64,000 nucleotides of DNA from Methylomonas albis. GTDB taxonomy: Bacteria > Pseudomonadota > Gammaproteobacteria > Methylococcales > Methylomonadaceae. The notes beneath the pieces are model-generated. The model saw only the letters and a list, made by a program, of their open reading frames with translations, was not told the DNA's origin and searched no databases. Positions within the stretch are counted from its first letter, which is position 1; every line of letters begins with the position of its first letter. Shown in pieces: positions 8,318 through 16,822 of this stretch. Location: the NCBI RefSeq assembly GCF_014850955.1, contig NZ_JACXSS010000001.1, forward strand, positions 4,526,001-4,590,000. The letters run 5' to 3'. Made by a program: the position numbers and the translations under genes.

Positions 8318-8779
8318 TTAGCTTTGGATAATGGTTTCGACTGAGAGCACCAGCTCTTCCATCGCCACGTCGCTGCCGCCCTTGGCGGTTAGCGTCGGAC
8401 CGGTCCATTTGATCGGCATGGCCCTGACCAGTTTCCAGGTGACTACGGCGCTGGCGCTGGTGGGATCTTCGTTTTTAAGCTTGATCACTACGTCGCGCTT
8501 GGCTGTCACATCGCCGCCGCGAATTTGCTCCAGCCAACTGTAAATGTTGTCGGCACCAATCACGCCGCGCTTCAGCGTCACGTCGCCGGCCTTGTTGATG
8601 GCCGGAATCTTGCGCACATAATTCACCGCATCATTGCCGTTGCGGTATTCCGCTACGGTCACTTCCGCATTCAAACCGGACACTTCCGAAAAGCCGCCCT
8701 GCACTTCGCCTTCGCTGCCGTCGCCCAGGTTGACCAGATAATTGAACACCCCATAGGGTGTTTCGCGATATGTAGCCAT
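8318..8779 (-). CDS. Main tail tube protein (Afp1-like)
   Basis: A 153-residue gp19-family tube protein. It shows the ETPYGVFNYLVNL start, GGFSEVSGLNAEVTVAEYRNG, TLKRGVIGADNIYSWLEQIRGG, and the C-terminal VVTWKLVRAMPIKWTGPTLTAKGGSDVAMEELVLS. Hexamer rings of such proteins form the inner tube through which cargo passes. It follows the main sheath gene by 21 bp with its own good ribosome-binding site (GGAGATAAACC before ATG). It is similar to, but distinct from, the tube protein at 6295-6807. Confidence 0.93.
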   Translation of the reverse strand: MATYRETPYGVFNYLVNLGDGSEGEVQGGFSEVSGLNAEVTVAEYRNGNDAVNYVRKIPAINKAGDVTLKRGVIGADNIYSWLEQIRGGDVTAKRDVVIKLKNEDPTSASAVVTWKLVRAMPIKWTGPTLTAKGGSDVAMEELVLSVETIIQS

Positions 8780-8800
8780 GGTTTATCTCCAGTCCAGGGT

Positions 8801-10981
8801 TCAGGCGTCGGCGGTTTTTTGGCCGATGCGGAAAATCACAAATTCGGCCGGCTTCAAGGCTGCCACGCCGATTTCGCAGACCAAGCGGCCGTTGTCCAGA
8901 TCGTTTTGGGTCATCGTGCTGCGGTCGCAACGCACGAAATAAGCGGTTTTGGCGCTACCACCCAACAGCCGGCCGTTGACCCACTCGTTGTATAAAAAGC
9001 TTTCCACGGTCTGGCGGATGTTGTCCCACAAGCGCTCGCCGTTCGGTTCGAACACCGCCCATTGCGTGGACTTGTCGATGGAACGCTCCAGGTACAAAAA
9101 GTACCGGCGAACGTTGACGTATTTCCATTCCGGATCGCTGGACAAAGTCCGGCCGCCCCAAACCCGATGCCCGCGTCCCGGAAACGAACGCAGACAGTTG
9201 ATGCCGTTGGGATTCAGCAATTCCTGCTGGAAGCGGTTGATTTCCTGGGCAAAACGCAAAGCGCCGATCACCGGTTCGTTGGCTGGCGGCTTATGCACGC
9301 CGCGCTGCACGTCGGTATTGGCATAGACGCCGGCGACAAAGCCGGACGGCGGTACATTGATTGTACTGAGCAGGCCGCGCGGATCGGCTATGACTACCCA
9401 GGGGTAGTAAAGCGCCAGCCTGGAATCGTCGAAGTTGGAACGAAACTCGCGCACTTCCGACAGCGCCATGCCGTCGCGGCTATCGACGATGCCGACCCGG
9501 TAACGCATTTTTAGACAGTGTTTTTGCACCTCGGCGACGATGGCTTGATGATTGGTGGCGTCAGCCGCCGCTGCCGGAGTCATCACGATGGAAACATCCT
9601 CTATATTTTCCAAGGCCACGAAACCGCTGCTGCCGTTGACCTCGTCTTCCACACCGCCGTATTGCACGGCGCCCGGCACGTTGCCGTCGCTACCGCCCGA
9701 CAGATTAATCAAATAACGCGGGCCTTGAACCGACATGGGACCGGGATTTAAGCCATTCGACTCGAACAGGCTGTACAAAGCTGCCACCACATCTGCACCG
9801 CTGATACCGGCACTGAGGGTGCAACTGACCGGACTGCTCAATTGGTCGTAACGCTTGTCCGGAGTGACGGGCAGTATTGCACTGAGACTGTTTTTCGCAT
9901 CGGGGGCGCTGGAAATATCGCCGTAGCTATAAATCACAGGGCCGTCGCGGCCGCCGGCATGCACGGCAATATCGAAATTGCGCTGCACCACCACCGCCCG
10001 CACAGTATTCGGTGCAGCGGCCAAAGCCGCCAACGGCAGGGTGATGTCGGCGTTCACGCCCGCATTCAAACCGCCGCCGTCCACCACAAACTCGCTGCCG
10101 GCCGCATTTAATGTGCCGCGTAGCGCGGTTAGGGTGCCCCAGTGCGCCGCGCCGGTATACACCGACAAGTTGGTTTCCGCGCTAAGGGTTAACACCGCCG
10201 ACGTGCCATTAGCCAAAGACCCGCTGCTCGGTTTTTTTGCAAACACCCGAGTGTAGCCGACTGCAACGCCCGGACCGTTCACCAAACCGGCCGTCATCAA
10301 TACACCCTGACTGCCGTCGGCCTGGCCGTTGGGACGCAAAGCGGTACCGCCCGCCGCGACATCATCGGCAGTATCCAGTTCGCAGCGATTGTTGACGATG
10401 ACGAAATGATCGCCTTCCCGGCGCACCAGGGCGCGGACATTTAGAGGAAAGCGTTCGTCGGGGAATTGCGCGTCGATGCCCGCCGAGCGCACCGCGTTGG
10501 TCAGGCCGGTGGCATTGAGAAATACCACTTCGCCTTCGGCGGGGGCCGAGGTAGTCTCGGTTTTTAACAGATTTTCGCTATCGCGCCACAGCAATTCCAG
10601 CGTGAAATCGCCCATCACTCCCGGAAAGCGGCTGCTGAAACTCAACACATTCGGCACGGACCGCGTCGATATGCCCGGCGCGTTTTGCGGAAAATTGCCG
10701 ACCCGCGACACATACAGTTGTTTGCCGCCGCCGTCGAAAAAGGCTTTCGCGGCTATAGCGGTATGGTTGAGTACCGATGCGCCAGCCAGCGTGAGATTTT
10801 GGATGTCGCCGTAGATGCGGGTGAACTCGCCAAAGCTAGTCACTACCTCGGGATTGCCCCGCAACGGCCCGAAACGCGTGGGACCGACCACCGCCGTAAC
10901 GCTGGTCCCCACCCCTTCGATCGATTTGGCGCGAAAGCTAACTTCTTCTACAAACACACCCGGTGCAAGATATTCAGGCAT
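8801..10981 (-). CDS. Tail sheath protein
   Basis: A 726-residue contractile sheath subunit. The N-terminus (MPEYLAPGVFVEEVSF, then GPTRFGPLRGNPEVVTSFGEF) and the C-terminus (FEPNGERLWDNIRQTVESFLYNEW, then GRLVCEIGVAALKPAEFVIFRI) are classical for phage-tail-like sheaths. The inner half contains WGGRTLSSDPEWKYVNVRRYFLYLERSI, the handshake-type core. The protein is much longer than Afp/PVC sheaths (about 350-480 residues from memory); the extra length, about residues 130-450, should be a surface domain. The start has a very strong site, AGGAGGGGAGC, suggesting high expression. Confidence 0.95.
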   Translation of the reverse strand: MPEYLAPGVFVEEVSFRAKSIEGVGTSVTAVVGPTRFGPLRGNPEVVTSFGEFTRIYGDIQNLTLAGASVLNHTAIAAKAFFDGGGKQLYVSRVGNFPQNAPGISTRSVPNVLSFSSRFPGVMGDFTLELLWRDSENLLKTETTSAPAEGEVVFLNATGLTNAVRSAGIDAQFPDERFPLNVRALVRREGDHFVIVNNRCELDTADDVAAGGTALRPNGQADGSQGVLMTAGLVNGPGVAVGYTRVFAKKPSSGSLANGTSAVLTLSAETNLSVYTGAAHWGTLTALRGTLNAAGSEFVVDGGGLNAGVNADITLPLAALAAAPNTVRAVVVQRNFDIAVHAGGRDGPVIYSYGDISSAPDAKNSLSAILPVTPDKRYDQLSSPVSCTLSAGISGADVVAALYSLFESNGLNPGPMSVQGPRYLINLSGGSDGNVPGAVQYGGVEDEVNGSSGFVALENIEDVSIVMTPAAAADATNHQAIVAEVQKHCLKMRYRVGIVDSRDGMALSEVREFRSNFDDSRLALYYPWVVIADPRGLLSTINVPPSGFVAGVYANTDVQRGVHKPPANEPVIGALRFAQEINRFQQELLNPNGINCLRSFPGRGHRVWGGRTLSSDPEWKYVNVRRYFLYLERSIDKSTQWAVFEPNGERLWDNIRQTVESFLYNEWVNGRLLGGSAKTAYFVRCDRSTMTQNDLDNGRLVCEIGVAALKPAEFVIFRIGQKTADA

Positions 10982-11043
10982 GCTCCCCTCCTTAATTTTT
11001 ATGTGGACCAGCGTTTAAAGAACGAACTCAACTCATGGATGAC

Positions 11044-11823
11044 TCAATTGGGTTGAACGGCAAGATGATCCCGATTAAAGGACCGGATTAAACCGATTTC
11101 GCCGGGCACCACAGCCAGGGCAACCTCGGCGGCAAAACTATTCTCGGCATCTAACGCACCTAGCGTCATCGCTACTAGATCGTCCGGATCGATAACGTCG
11201 GCGGCATTGGCGGCAACCAGAGCGCGAATATTTAAGGTGGCGGTGTACTCGGTTACCCCTTCCGGCAAGGGCGGCAGCCGGTGCATCGCGATGATGAAAT
11301 CGCCATTGGCGTCGGCTTGGGCGCGGCAGATCAAATTGCCGCCCACCCCTAAATTGACAGTCAGCGTCAGCAATGCCCACACGGCCGGCGCATTACTACC
11401 GGTAAACCTTAAAGTGCCGCGCAAACCGCCACCGCGCCCTAGCTTGGTACCGAATGGGGTCGGATAAAGCACTAGGCTGTGTCCGGCGGCATTGCCGGCT
11501 TGAATTTGAAAACGGCGCGGGACATAGCGGCGTTGACTGTCCGCCACCGAACCGGCGATAACGTAAGCCGCCTCAATCGGCCGCAGTTTGTCCGCCTCGC
11601 TGGGCGGCCCTTGCACCGTTTTGCCGGCCGAGCGCCGCCACAAGGCCGTTTTGCCTGACGTGTTTAAAAACTGCAGATCGGCGGGACGGGTATCGAGTTG
11701 CAAAACAACGGCTTCGCTCAGCCGCCGCATATCGGCTTCCTGTGCGGCGCTGCTGCCGTCCAGCCAATAGATCACGTCGCTGGCGTAGAGGATATTGGTT
11801 TCCAGAACCTTGACGGCTTTCAT
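11044..11823 (-). CDS. Injection-system protein with carboxypeptidase-regulatory-like domain
   Basis: A 259-residue protein. The first 60 residues are mixed alpha/beta (MKAVKVLETNILYASDVIYWLDG). The middle contains PRRFQIQ, LVLYPTPFG, GGLRGTLRFTGSNAPAVWALLTL and QADANGDFIIAMHRLPPLPEG, resembling the carboxypeptidase regulatory-like beta sandwich found in several injection-system operons next to the DUF4255 gene. Translation is coupled to that gene by an ATGA overlap at 11820-11823; upstream in-frame starts would extend into the DUF4255 gene and are rejected. The exact role is unknown; it may help to cap or finish the particle. Confidence 0.7.
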   Translation of the reverse strand: MKAVKVLETNILYASDVIYWLDGSSAAQEADMRRLSEAVVLQLDTRPADLQFLNTSGKTALWRRSAGKTVQGPPSEADKLRPIEAAYVIAGSVADSQRRYVPRRFQIQAGNAAGHSLVLYPTPFGTKLGRGGGLRGTLRFTGSNAPAVWALLTLTVNLGVGGNLICRAQADANGDFIIAMHRLPPLPEGVTEYTATLNIRALVAANAADVIDPDDLVAMTLGALDAENSFAAEVALAVVPGEIGLIRSFNRDHLAVQPN

Positions 11824-12407
11824 ACCGTGCCTCCCGGAAATATCCGCGTCGAAACCGGCGGACCTTCCGTACGCGGCCGGCGCAGCCGCAGGCGCACGGT
11901 GCGCGCCACATAGGGTACGGTACTGGTGTAAGGCGATTTGAAGACATCCCAGATGCGCATCAGGTCTTCGGTAGTCATCTCGTCCGGGGCGATATTCAGC
12001 ACTTCGGCCTGCCCCCATTCGTCGTCAATGTCTTGAATATGCGAGATGTCGAGCTGACATTCGTTGGCGAGTTCGACCATGGCCCAACTCAAAAGATCGG
12101 CTTCGATGGTGGCGCTTGCAGCGTTGGCGATTAACAGGAAATGCAGATTGACCGGTAGTTCGGCTTGTGGAGCGCTATGGTCGGAACCGCGCGGCGCGAA
12201 GGTGCGCTGCCGGCCGTGCGGATCGATGGTAATCCGGTGCAGGTAAATGCCTAGCAGATTGCCGGTGAGGATATTGGCGATGTCGGCGCTACCCAGCAGT
12301 TTTGCTTGGGCATTGGTGGGCTCGCTGCTCAGCTCGGCAGGCAATCTGCTGGTCAAGAACGATTCCAACGCCAGAAGCGCGCCGGTCACTCCCCGGTACG
12401 AAGCCAT
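11820..12407 (-). CDS. DUF4255 protein (Afp16/Pvc16-like tail terminator)
   Basis: A 195-residue DUF4255 family member. Proteins of this family cap the distal end of the tube and sheath in Afp/PVC particles. Recognisable parts are MASYRGVTGALLALESFL at the start, ANILTGNLLGIYLHRITID in the middle, and LPVNLHFLLIANAASATIEADLLSWAMVELANE, followed by MTTEDLMRIWDVF and SPYTSTVPYVARTVRLRLR. It is the first gene of the injection-system operon; the promoter should lie in 12408-12500. The assignment is strong because family motifs and position agree. Confidence 0.88.
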   Translation of the reverse strand: MASYRGVTGALLALESFLTSRLPAELSSEPTNAQAKLLGSADIANILTGNLLGIYLHRITIDPHGRQRTFAPRGSDHSAPQAELPVNLHFLLIANAASATIEADLLSWAMVELANECQLDISHIQDIDDEWGQAEVLNIAPDEMTTEDLMRIWDVFKSPYTSTVPYVARTVRLRLRRPRTEGPPVSTRIFPGGTV

Positions 12408-12759
12408 TTCTCCTCCCCTTGCTTGAGCGGTAGCATAGCCTAGTACAAAGGTCTACTGTACGCAAGTCGATTTTGTGACGAGATCCGCCAATAAAAATCG
12501 AAAAAAGCGATGTACAGCAAACTAAGCGGCTAAATTCCGTGCCTCAATCGAATAATCGCTTTAATTTTTAGCAGAGTTTTTGGAAATTTCTGGGGCGGAA
12601 TTGATTAAAATCGGATTAAAAAATGGAAAAACATTCGGCAAACGCAAGAGTTGGAATCGAAAATACCCGGCCAAAGCAGTAGAAATAAAACAACTATGCT
12701 GAATGCGGAAAACCGGGTGAAGATAATCCCCACTACAAACGATTAGCCCCAGCCAAACC
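12408..12759. other. Intergenic region carrying the likely injection-system promoter
   Basis: This 352-bp A+T-richer stretch separates the divergently read DUF4255 gene and the membrane hydroxylase gene, so both promoters should be here. No convincing -35/-10 pair, palindrome or coding frame was picked out. A 77-codon minus-strand frame at 12561-12794 reads through the start of the hydroxylase gene and has no protein-like features. Confidence 0.5.
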
Positions 12760-13224
12760 ATGATCTCAGCGAGCCTGCAACTTTTACTAGCCATTCTTTA
12801 CGCCAATCTCGGCGAATGGTTGATGCACAAATTCATCTTGCATCGTTTAGGCAAACAGCCGGGTAGCATCTGGGCCTACCATTGGTATGAACACCATGCG
12901 ATATGCGCTAAACACCAGATGCTGGATCCCGGCTATCGCCATTTGGACTTCTCGACATGGAACGCGCAGACCAAGGAACTAGCGGTATTGGCCGCGATTG
13001 TAATCGCCCATCTACCGCTATTTTGGTACTTGCCGGCTTTCATCGTAGGTTTATATGGCTCGTTGACGCTTTATTACATTCTGCACCGGAAAGCCCATCT
13101 CGACCCGCAATGGGCTAAACAGCATTTACCCTGGCATTACCAACATCACACCCAGCCCGGCTCCGGCAACTGGTGCGTCACCTGGCCGGGATTTGATTAT
13201 CTGCTGGGCACTAGAAACAAATGA
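12760..13224 (+). CDS. Small membrane fatty-acid-hydroxylase/sterol-desaturase-like protein
   Basis: A 154-residue protein with three or four membrane segments and the histidine clusters of di-iron membrane hydroxylases: H23xxxxH28, H41xxxH45H46, H109xxxH113 and H126xxH129H130. These match the three-box pattern of the fatty acid hydroxylase superfamily. At 154 residues it is short for that family (usually over 200), but all histidine boxes are present, so it is probably complete. It stands alone. The substrate cannot be told; carotenoid, hopanoid or fatty-acid hydroxylation are possible. Confidence 0.8.
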   Translation: MISASLQLLLAILYANLGEWLMHKFILHRLGKQPGSIWAYHWYEHHAICAKHQMLDPGYRHLDFSTWNAQTKELAVLAAIVIAHLPLFWYLPAFIVGLYGSLTLYYILHRKAHLDPQWAKQHLPWHYQHHTQPGSGNWCVTWPGFDYLLGTRNK

Positions 13225-13292
13225 TGCGCGCATACGCGAATAAAAAATTGCTCACGGGTCTGAATGCTTGTGCCTGTGTTGGGCGACAAGCG

Positions 13293-13599
13293 CCCATTAT
13301 GTGAAGTTTCCGTTTATGTATAGCGGTGTTGCCGCAAACGAGGTGCGGCCTAGCTTTGAGCCGTCTATCTCGCTCAGGAGCTTTGCATAATTTCCATGAT
13401 TTGAAACAAGCTTTCAAACACACCAAAAGGGAACAGTATCAGCGTTTATTCCAGCCGATGTCATCAGGCCTATCGAATCCTCACTGTTTATCGACATGAT
13501 GGATAAATTCCGCACGATTGTTTCACTGTTGGAAACTATTTTAAGCAAGAAAAGCCATCTGTTGTGCTGAGTGCATAAAAGGAAACTTCACATAGTGGC
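13293..13599. repeat. Element of about 307 bp bounded by 19-bp inverted repeats
   Basis: The left end (13293-13311) and right end (13581-13599) are inverted copies of TATGTGAAGTTTCC plus flanking bases, matching at 18 of 19 positions. The interior shows no coding frame with recognisable content. The size and ends suggest a MITE-like, non-autonomous element or the remains of an insertion sequence next to the OLD-like gene. No target-site duplication was identified with confidence. This also accounts for most of the 446-bp gap between 13225 and 13671. Confidence 0.5.
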
Positions 13600-13671
13600 C
13601 ATTTGCGGCCGATCATGGTACATTTTTCAATGACTGCTTTTCACCCAAAAGGGTTTTGTATACTCATTTAG

Positions 13672-15234
13672 TTAACCGGCCTCTTGCAATGATTTCTGAA
13701 TATGGGACATAAGGGGTTTAAAATGATCTTGAAAGTTGTTTACTACGACCATAGTTACTAGCTGTAAGCACATATCCCGTTCGATTCCAAGCTGTTTAGC
13801 TATTTCGTAAAACTCGTTATGCTTACCTGCTTGAAGCCCATACTCAAGAATATCTATGAGAGCATTTTCATCACATGAAACAACGGGTGACAGTGATGAA
13901 ACACATTCAGATGCACGTTGAACCAGCCACGCCTCAGGCCAAGTTTCTCCCGGAAGATAGTTAATACGGCTGATGTACCATTCATCAAAATCTTCTTTCG
14001 TTTTTTCACACATACTACGTGCATGTTTAAGGTTGTCACGCTCTTTGCCAAACTGATCGCCATCAAATACTGCTAATGCAGGGAGAGTTTCTCCACGAAT
14101 ATAAATTGCCGCTAGTTGCCGTGCGAGTGCCGTTGATGACCCGATTACAGTTATTTTCACGCGAGATCGCATCTCTGATGGGACGCATAAAAGGAGAATT
14201 GCTTTCGCTACATCATCTTCTACCATGAGCTCTACTTCAGCCCCTGGTACAGCCGCTAATTTGGCAAAGGCGAAATCTGAAGATATCCCTTCCGTTATTT
14301 TCGACTTGCCGTTAACTCTTTCAACGAAAAAACGTGCGTCGTAAGGTAAGCAGTCAAATATTTCTCGGGAATGTGTTGTACAAATAACTTGCGTATGGGT
14401 TTCATAACAAACATCCTTAAGTCGTTCAATAAAACGACGTTGTGCCTCAGCATGAAGCCCCAACTCTATCTCGTCCATTACAAGCAACGATCCACCACAT
14501 GCATAGATTGTGGAGAAAATTTCGAACAATGCGTTTTCTCCAGCCCCCATGTTGAAGCCTGAATAAACTATATCGCCGACCTGAACAATTGGAAGGCTGT
14601 ATTTTGAGTGCTCAAGATAACGAAATTTGCTGTACGTCCGTCCAAGAACAAAACCAACCGCATCCTTTACTTTGTCTTCCCAACCCTTTGGAGAGGTATC
14701 GCTGAATGCTCTTGAATATGATCGAGATTGGCTACGTTCACTGTGTGGAACGATTCGTTCGATACCTAAAAACACCACATTTTTTCTTACACGATCAGCA
14801 TAATCGTTCCACTTACCGCCCTTTTTCTTACGACGCCTTTGGAAACCAATGCCGACTCCATCAGGAAATGAAGGCGTCTTTTTCCAATTGTTATGCGCGA
14901 TGTGATACTCAATAACAACACCTCCAGGTGGAATTTCTTCGTAGTGTTGGATAAAAAAATCCGAAAAAGTGTAATAGGAGTTTTTCCGCTTTGGTAATTT
15001 AAATCCGGTTTTTCCATTGTGGTATGCGCAGCAAGCGAGTGCGAGAATAGTAGACTTTCCTGATCCATTCTTTCCAGCTATAGCGGTAATTGGATATTGG
15101 AAAGCAATATCTAGCGCATCTAGCCCTCGAAGAGTTCCCTCTTTGAGTATAATTTTTCGCAATAGCAAGTGCCCATAATCATTTGAAAATCTCTTTCGAA
15201 GTTCCTTATCTCTTTGACTTTCCCGATATTTCAC
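13672..15234 (-). CDS. OLD-type ATPase with TOPRIM nuclease domain
   Basis: A 520-residue protein. The N-terminal half is an ABC-class ATPase split by a long insert: Walker A GKNGSGKS (residues 54-61), a signature-like FNMGAGENALFEI (227-239), and Walker B LLVMDEIELGLH (250-261), then CTTHSREIF (switch histidine). The C-terminal part has TOPRIM elements: VELMVEDDVAK with the key glutamate (about 334-344), ITVIGSSTA (361-369), and FDGD (390-393). This is the layout of OLD family nucleases, many of which act in phage defence (for example GajA). No UvrD-like partner gene is adjacent, so it is not a Gabija pair; it may act alone. Base composition is A+T-richer than flanking genes, suggesting transfer. 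Confidence 0.82.
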   Translation of the reverse strand: MKYRESQRDKELRKRFSNDYGHLLLRKIILKEGTLRGLDALDIAFQYPITAIAGKNGSGKSTILALACCAYHNGKTGFKLPKRKNSYYTFSDFFIQHYEEIPPGGVVIEYHIAHNNWKKTPSFPDGVGIGFQRRRKKKGGKWNDYADRVRKNVVFLGIERIVPHSERSQSRSYSRAFSDTSPKGWEDKVKDAVGFVLGRTYSKFRYLEHSKYSLPIVQVGDIVYSGFNMGAGENALFEIFSTIYACGGSLLVMDEIELGLHAEAQRRFIERLKDVCYETHTQVICTTHSREIFDCLPYDARFFVERVNGKSKITEGISSDFAFAKLAAVPGAEVELMVEDDVAKAILLLCVPSEMRSRVKITVIGSSTALARQLAAIYIRGETLPALAVFDGDQFGKERDNLKHARSMCEKTKEDFDEWYISRINYLPGETWPEAWLVQRASECVSSLSPVVSCDENALIDILEYGLQAGKHNEFYEIAKQLGIERDMCLQLVTMVVVNNFQDHFKPLMSHIQKSLQEAG

Positions 15235-15334
15235 TTTTTCTATCCAAAATAATGATTAGGGCCGTAGACTGGGTAGAGCAACGCGAAACAGAGCAGGGGC
15301 TTTGATATAGCCAAGTTTCTTTGCATCCAAATGT

Positions 15335-15349
15335 TTTTGAATTTCAAAA
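15335..15349. promoter_or_regulatory. Palindrome upstream of the OLD-like gene
   Basis: A perfect 7-bp inverted repeat, TTTTGAA-T-TTCAAAA, lies about 100 bp before the start codon at 15234. It could be an operator or part of the promoter. No regulator gene is adjacent, so the role is unproved. Confidence 0.3.
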
Positions 15350-15506
15350 CTTTTCGGCCTCAAAGCTGGGTCTCATCATTATCATTCAACCTAGCCTACA
15401 ACTGCAAACCAAACATCGGCTTATTATCAATTGGCGGACATTTGCAAAACTGGAGTGAATGTCGCTTGAGGGTTGATTGCGACAATTCAACACTGGCGTA
15501 ATCACA

Positions 15507-15582
15507 TCGGAATCGATGGCCTGGTTTGCATCGGAACTGGTGGCGGTTTTCAATCGGAATGGTTGGTTGATTTTGGTCGGAA
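15507..15582. repeat. Four iterated TCGGAA boxes at 23-24 bp intervals
   Basis: TCGGAA occurs at 15507, 15531, 15554 and 15577, spaced 24, 23 and 23 bp, with loosely similar spacers (TGGT/GGTT-rich). Evenly spaced iterated boxes of this kind, some extended to TCGGAATACGCAG, resemble the terminal repeats of IS21-family elements. No transposase gene is present, so this would be an orphan insertion-sequence end. Iterons for a DNA-binding protein are the alternative. Confidence 0.4.
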
Positions 15583-15720
15583 TACGCAGGCAAGTTAATT
15601 TTGGCGAAATCCTAAGCCCCCTAAGCTTATATTTGCCGGTATTTATGATCTTTTAGAGATGGAATGAGCGCCTCATTGCGTCAAAAAGCTCACAGTCGTG
15701 CTTTCTTGAAAAGGATTGAC

Positions 15721-15950
15721 CCTCCCCGACACAATTTTAGACTCCCCCAGTGGCAAAAAAAGCGCCCCCAACGCTGCCGGGGGAGACCCAAATTCTTCCG
15801 GGGGCGACCCCAAACGATTTTGGGTCGCCCCCAGCGGCAAAAAAAACGTCCCCAACCGCGCCGGGGGAGCCCCGGATGCTTCCGGGGGCGACCCCAGACG
15901 ATTTTGTATCGCCCCCAACGGCAAAAAAAACCTCCCTGGCCTGATTCATA
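15721..15950. repeat. 84-bp tandem repeat rich in GGGGGC/GCCCCC
   Basis: The block CCCCCAGCGGCAAAAAAA begins units at 15744, 15828 and 15912, an exact 84-bp period. There are two full units plus partial units on both sides. Each unit includes short palindromes such as GGGTCGCCCCC versus GGGGGCGACCC, and an A-run. Because 84 is divisible by three, every reading frame gives a repetitive 28-residue pattern; several such frames exist, none with a good ribosome-binding site, so I do not call a protein. The wider gap 15235-16201 holds this, the TCGGAA boxes and no other recognised feature. Confidence 0.75.
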
Positions 15951-16201
15951 ATCTCCCCAGCCACTTCATTGCCCTTTCTATTAAGGCTGGGAACATCCCT
16001 GTCCCCATTGGGGATGCAACATTTAATCCTTCACGTCCAGTCTGACGAGCGAATGGTCTGCGACATTTAGTCGCATTAGCAGTTTCTTGCATAAAGCCAA
16101 TACCGCAATAAACTTAGTTTACCTGTTAGTCACATAGATATTGCCACTTACCAGGCCGTCCGTGCTCTGCTTCAGATTCCTCACCCCCAGGAGAATTAGC
16201 C

Positions 16202-16822
16202 ATGCCTAAATCCGATTATTTTCCGCATTCAGATAGTGATTTATTGCTCTGGCATGATCATTTTAAAAATGCCCTTGCCACACTAAAAGACAGTTTGGGC
16301 TTTTCAGATGCGGATCTTGCCGCCATCCATGCCGATAACGAGCAATTGCATCAAACGATAAGCGCTGCAAATGCGGCTGCTGTGGCGGCTCATAGTGCTA
16401 ATGCAGCAAAATCCAGCACTATCGGCGAAGTTGAAAATAATACGCGCGCTCATGCGCGCCGGGCCAAGGCTCAGCCGGCTTATGTCGAGTCGATGGGCGT
16501 ATTGCTGGGGATCATCGGCTCGGCTACTCATATCGATCCCGCCAGTTATAAACCCATCTTAACGGCCACCGACCAAACCGGTGGCATTGTGCAATTGAAA
16601 TTTAATAAATATAAAAGCGATGGTATCAATATTTATTGCCAGCGCGAGGGCGAGACCGAATTGACGCTGCTATCCCGTACGCTGGTCTCACCTTTTACCG
16701 ATAAGCGGCCATTGTTGGTTGCCGGCAAACCGGAACTGCGGCGTTATACCGCCGTGCATTTGCTCGGTGATGATGAAGTGGGACAATTCAGTGATGAACT
16801 GGTGGTTAATTGTGCACCCTGA
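16202..16822 (+). CDS. Hypothetical protein, helical N-terminus and beta-rich C-terminus
   Basis: A 206-residue protein that I do not recognise by name. The first 95 residues are helical and alanine-rich (SAANAAAVAAHSANAAK) and the last 80 form a fibronectin-type-III-like beta unit (TDQTGGIVQLKFNKYKSDGINIYCQREG, FTDKRPLLVAGKPELRRYTAVHLLGDDEVG). There is no signal peptide or membrane segment. A clear ribosome-binding site (CAGGAGAATTAGCC) precedes the ATG. It stands alone between repeat-rich segments. The domain impression is from sequence pattern only. Confidence 0.75.
   Translation: MPKSDYFPHSDSDLLLWHDHFKNALATLKDSLGFSDADLAAIHADNEQLHQTISAANAAAVAAHSANAAKSSTIGEVENNTRAHARRAKAQPAYVESMGVLLGIIGSATHIDPASYKPILTATDQTGGIVQLKFNKYKSDGINIYCQREGETELTLLSRTLVSPFTDKRPLLVAGKPELRRYTAVHLLGDDEVGQFSDELVVNCAP

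Noticed and set aside
13672-15234. Gabija system
   Set aside because: No GajB/UvrD-like helicase gene is present on either side.
15721-15950. CRISPR-like array
   Set aside because: The repeat units are 84 bp and contiguous; there are no unique spacers between short identical repeats and no cas genes.
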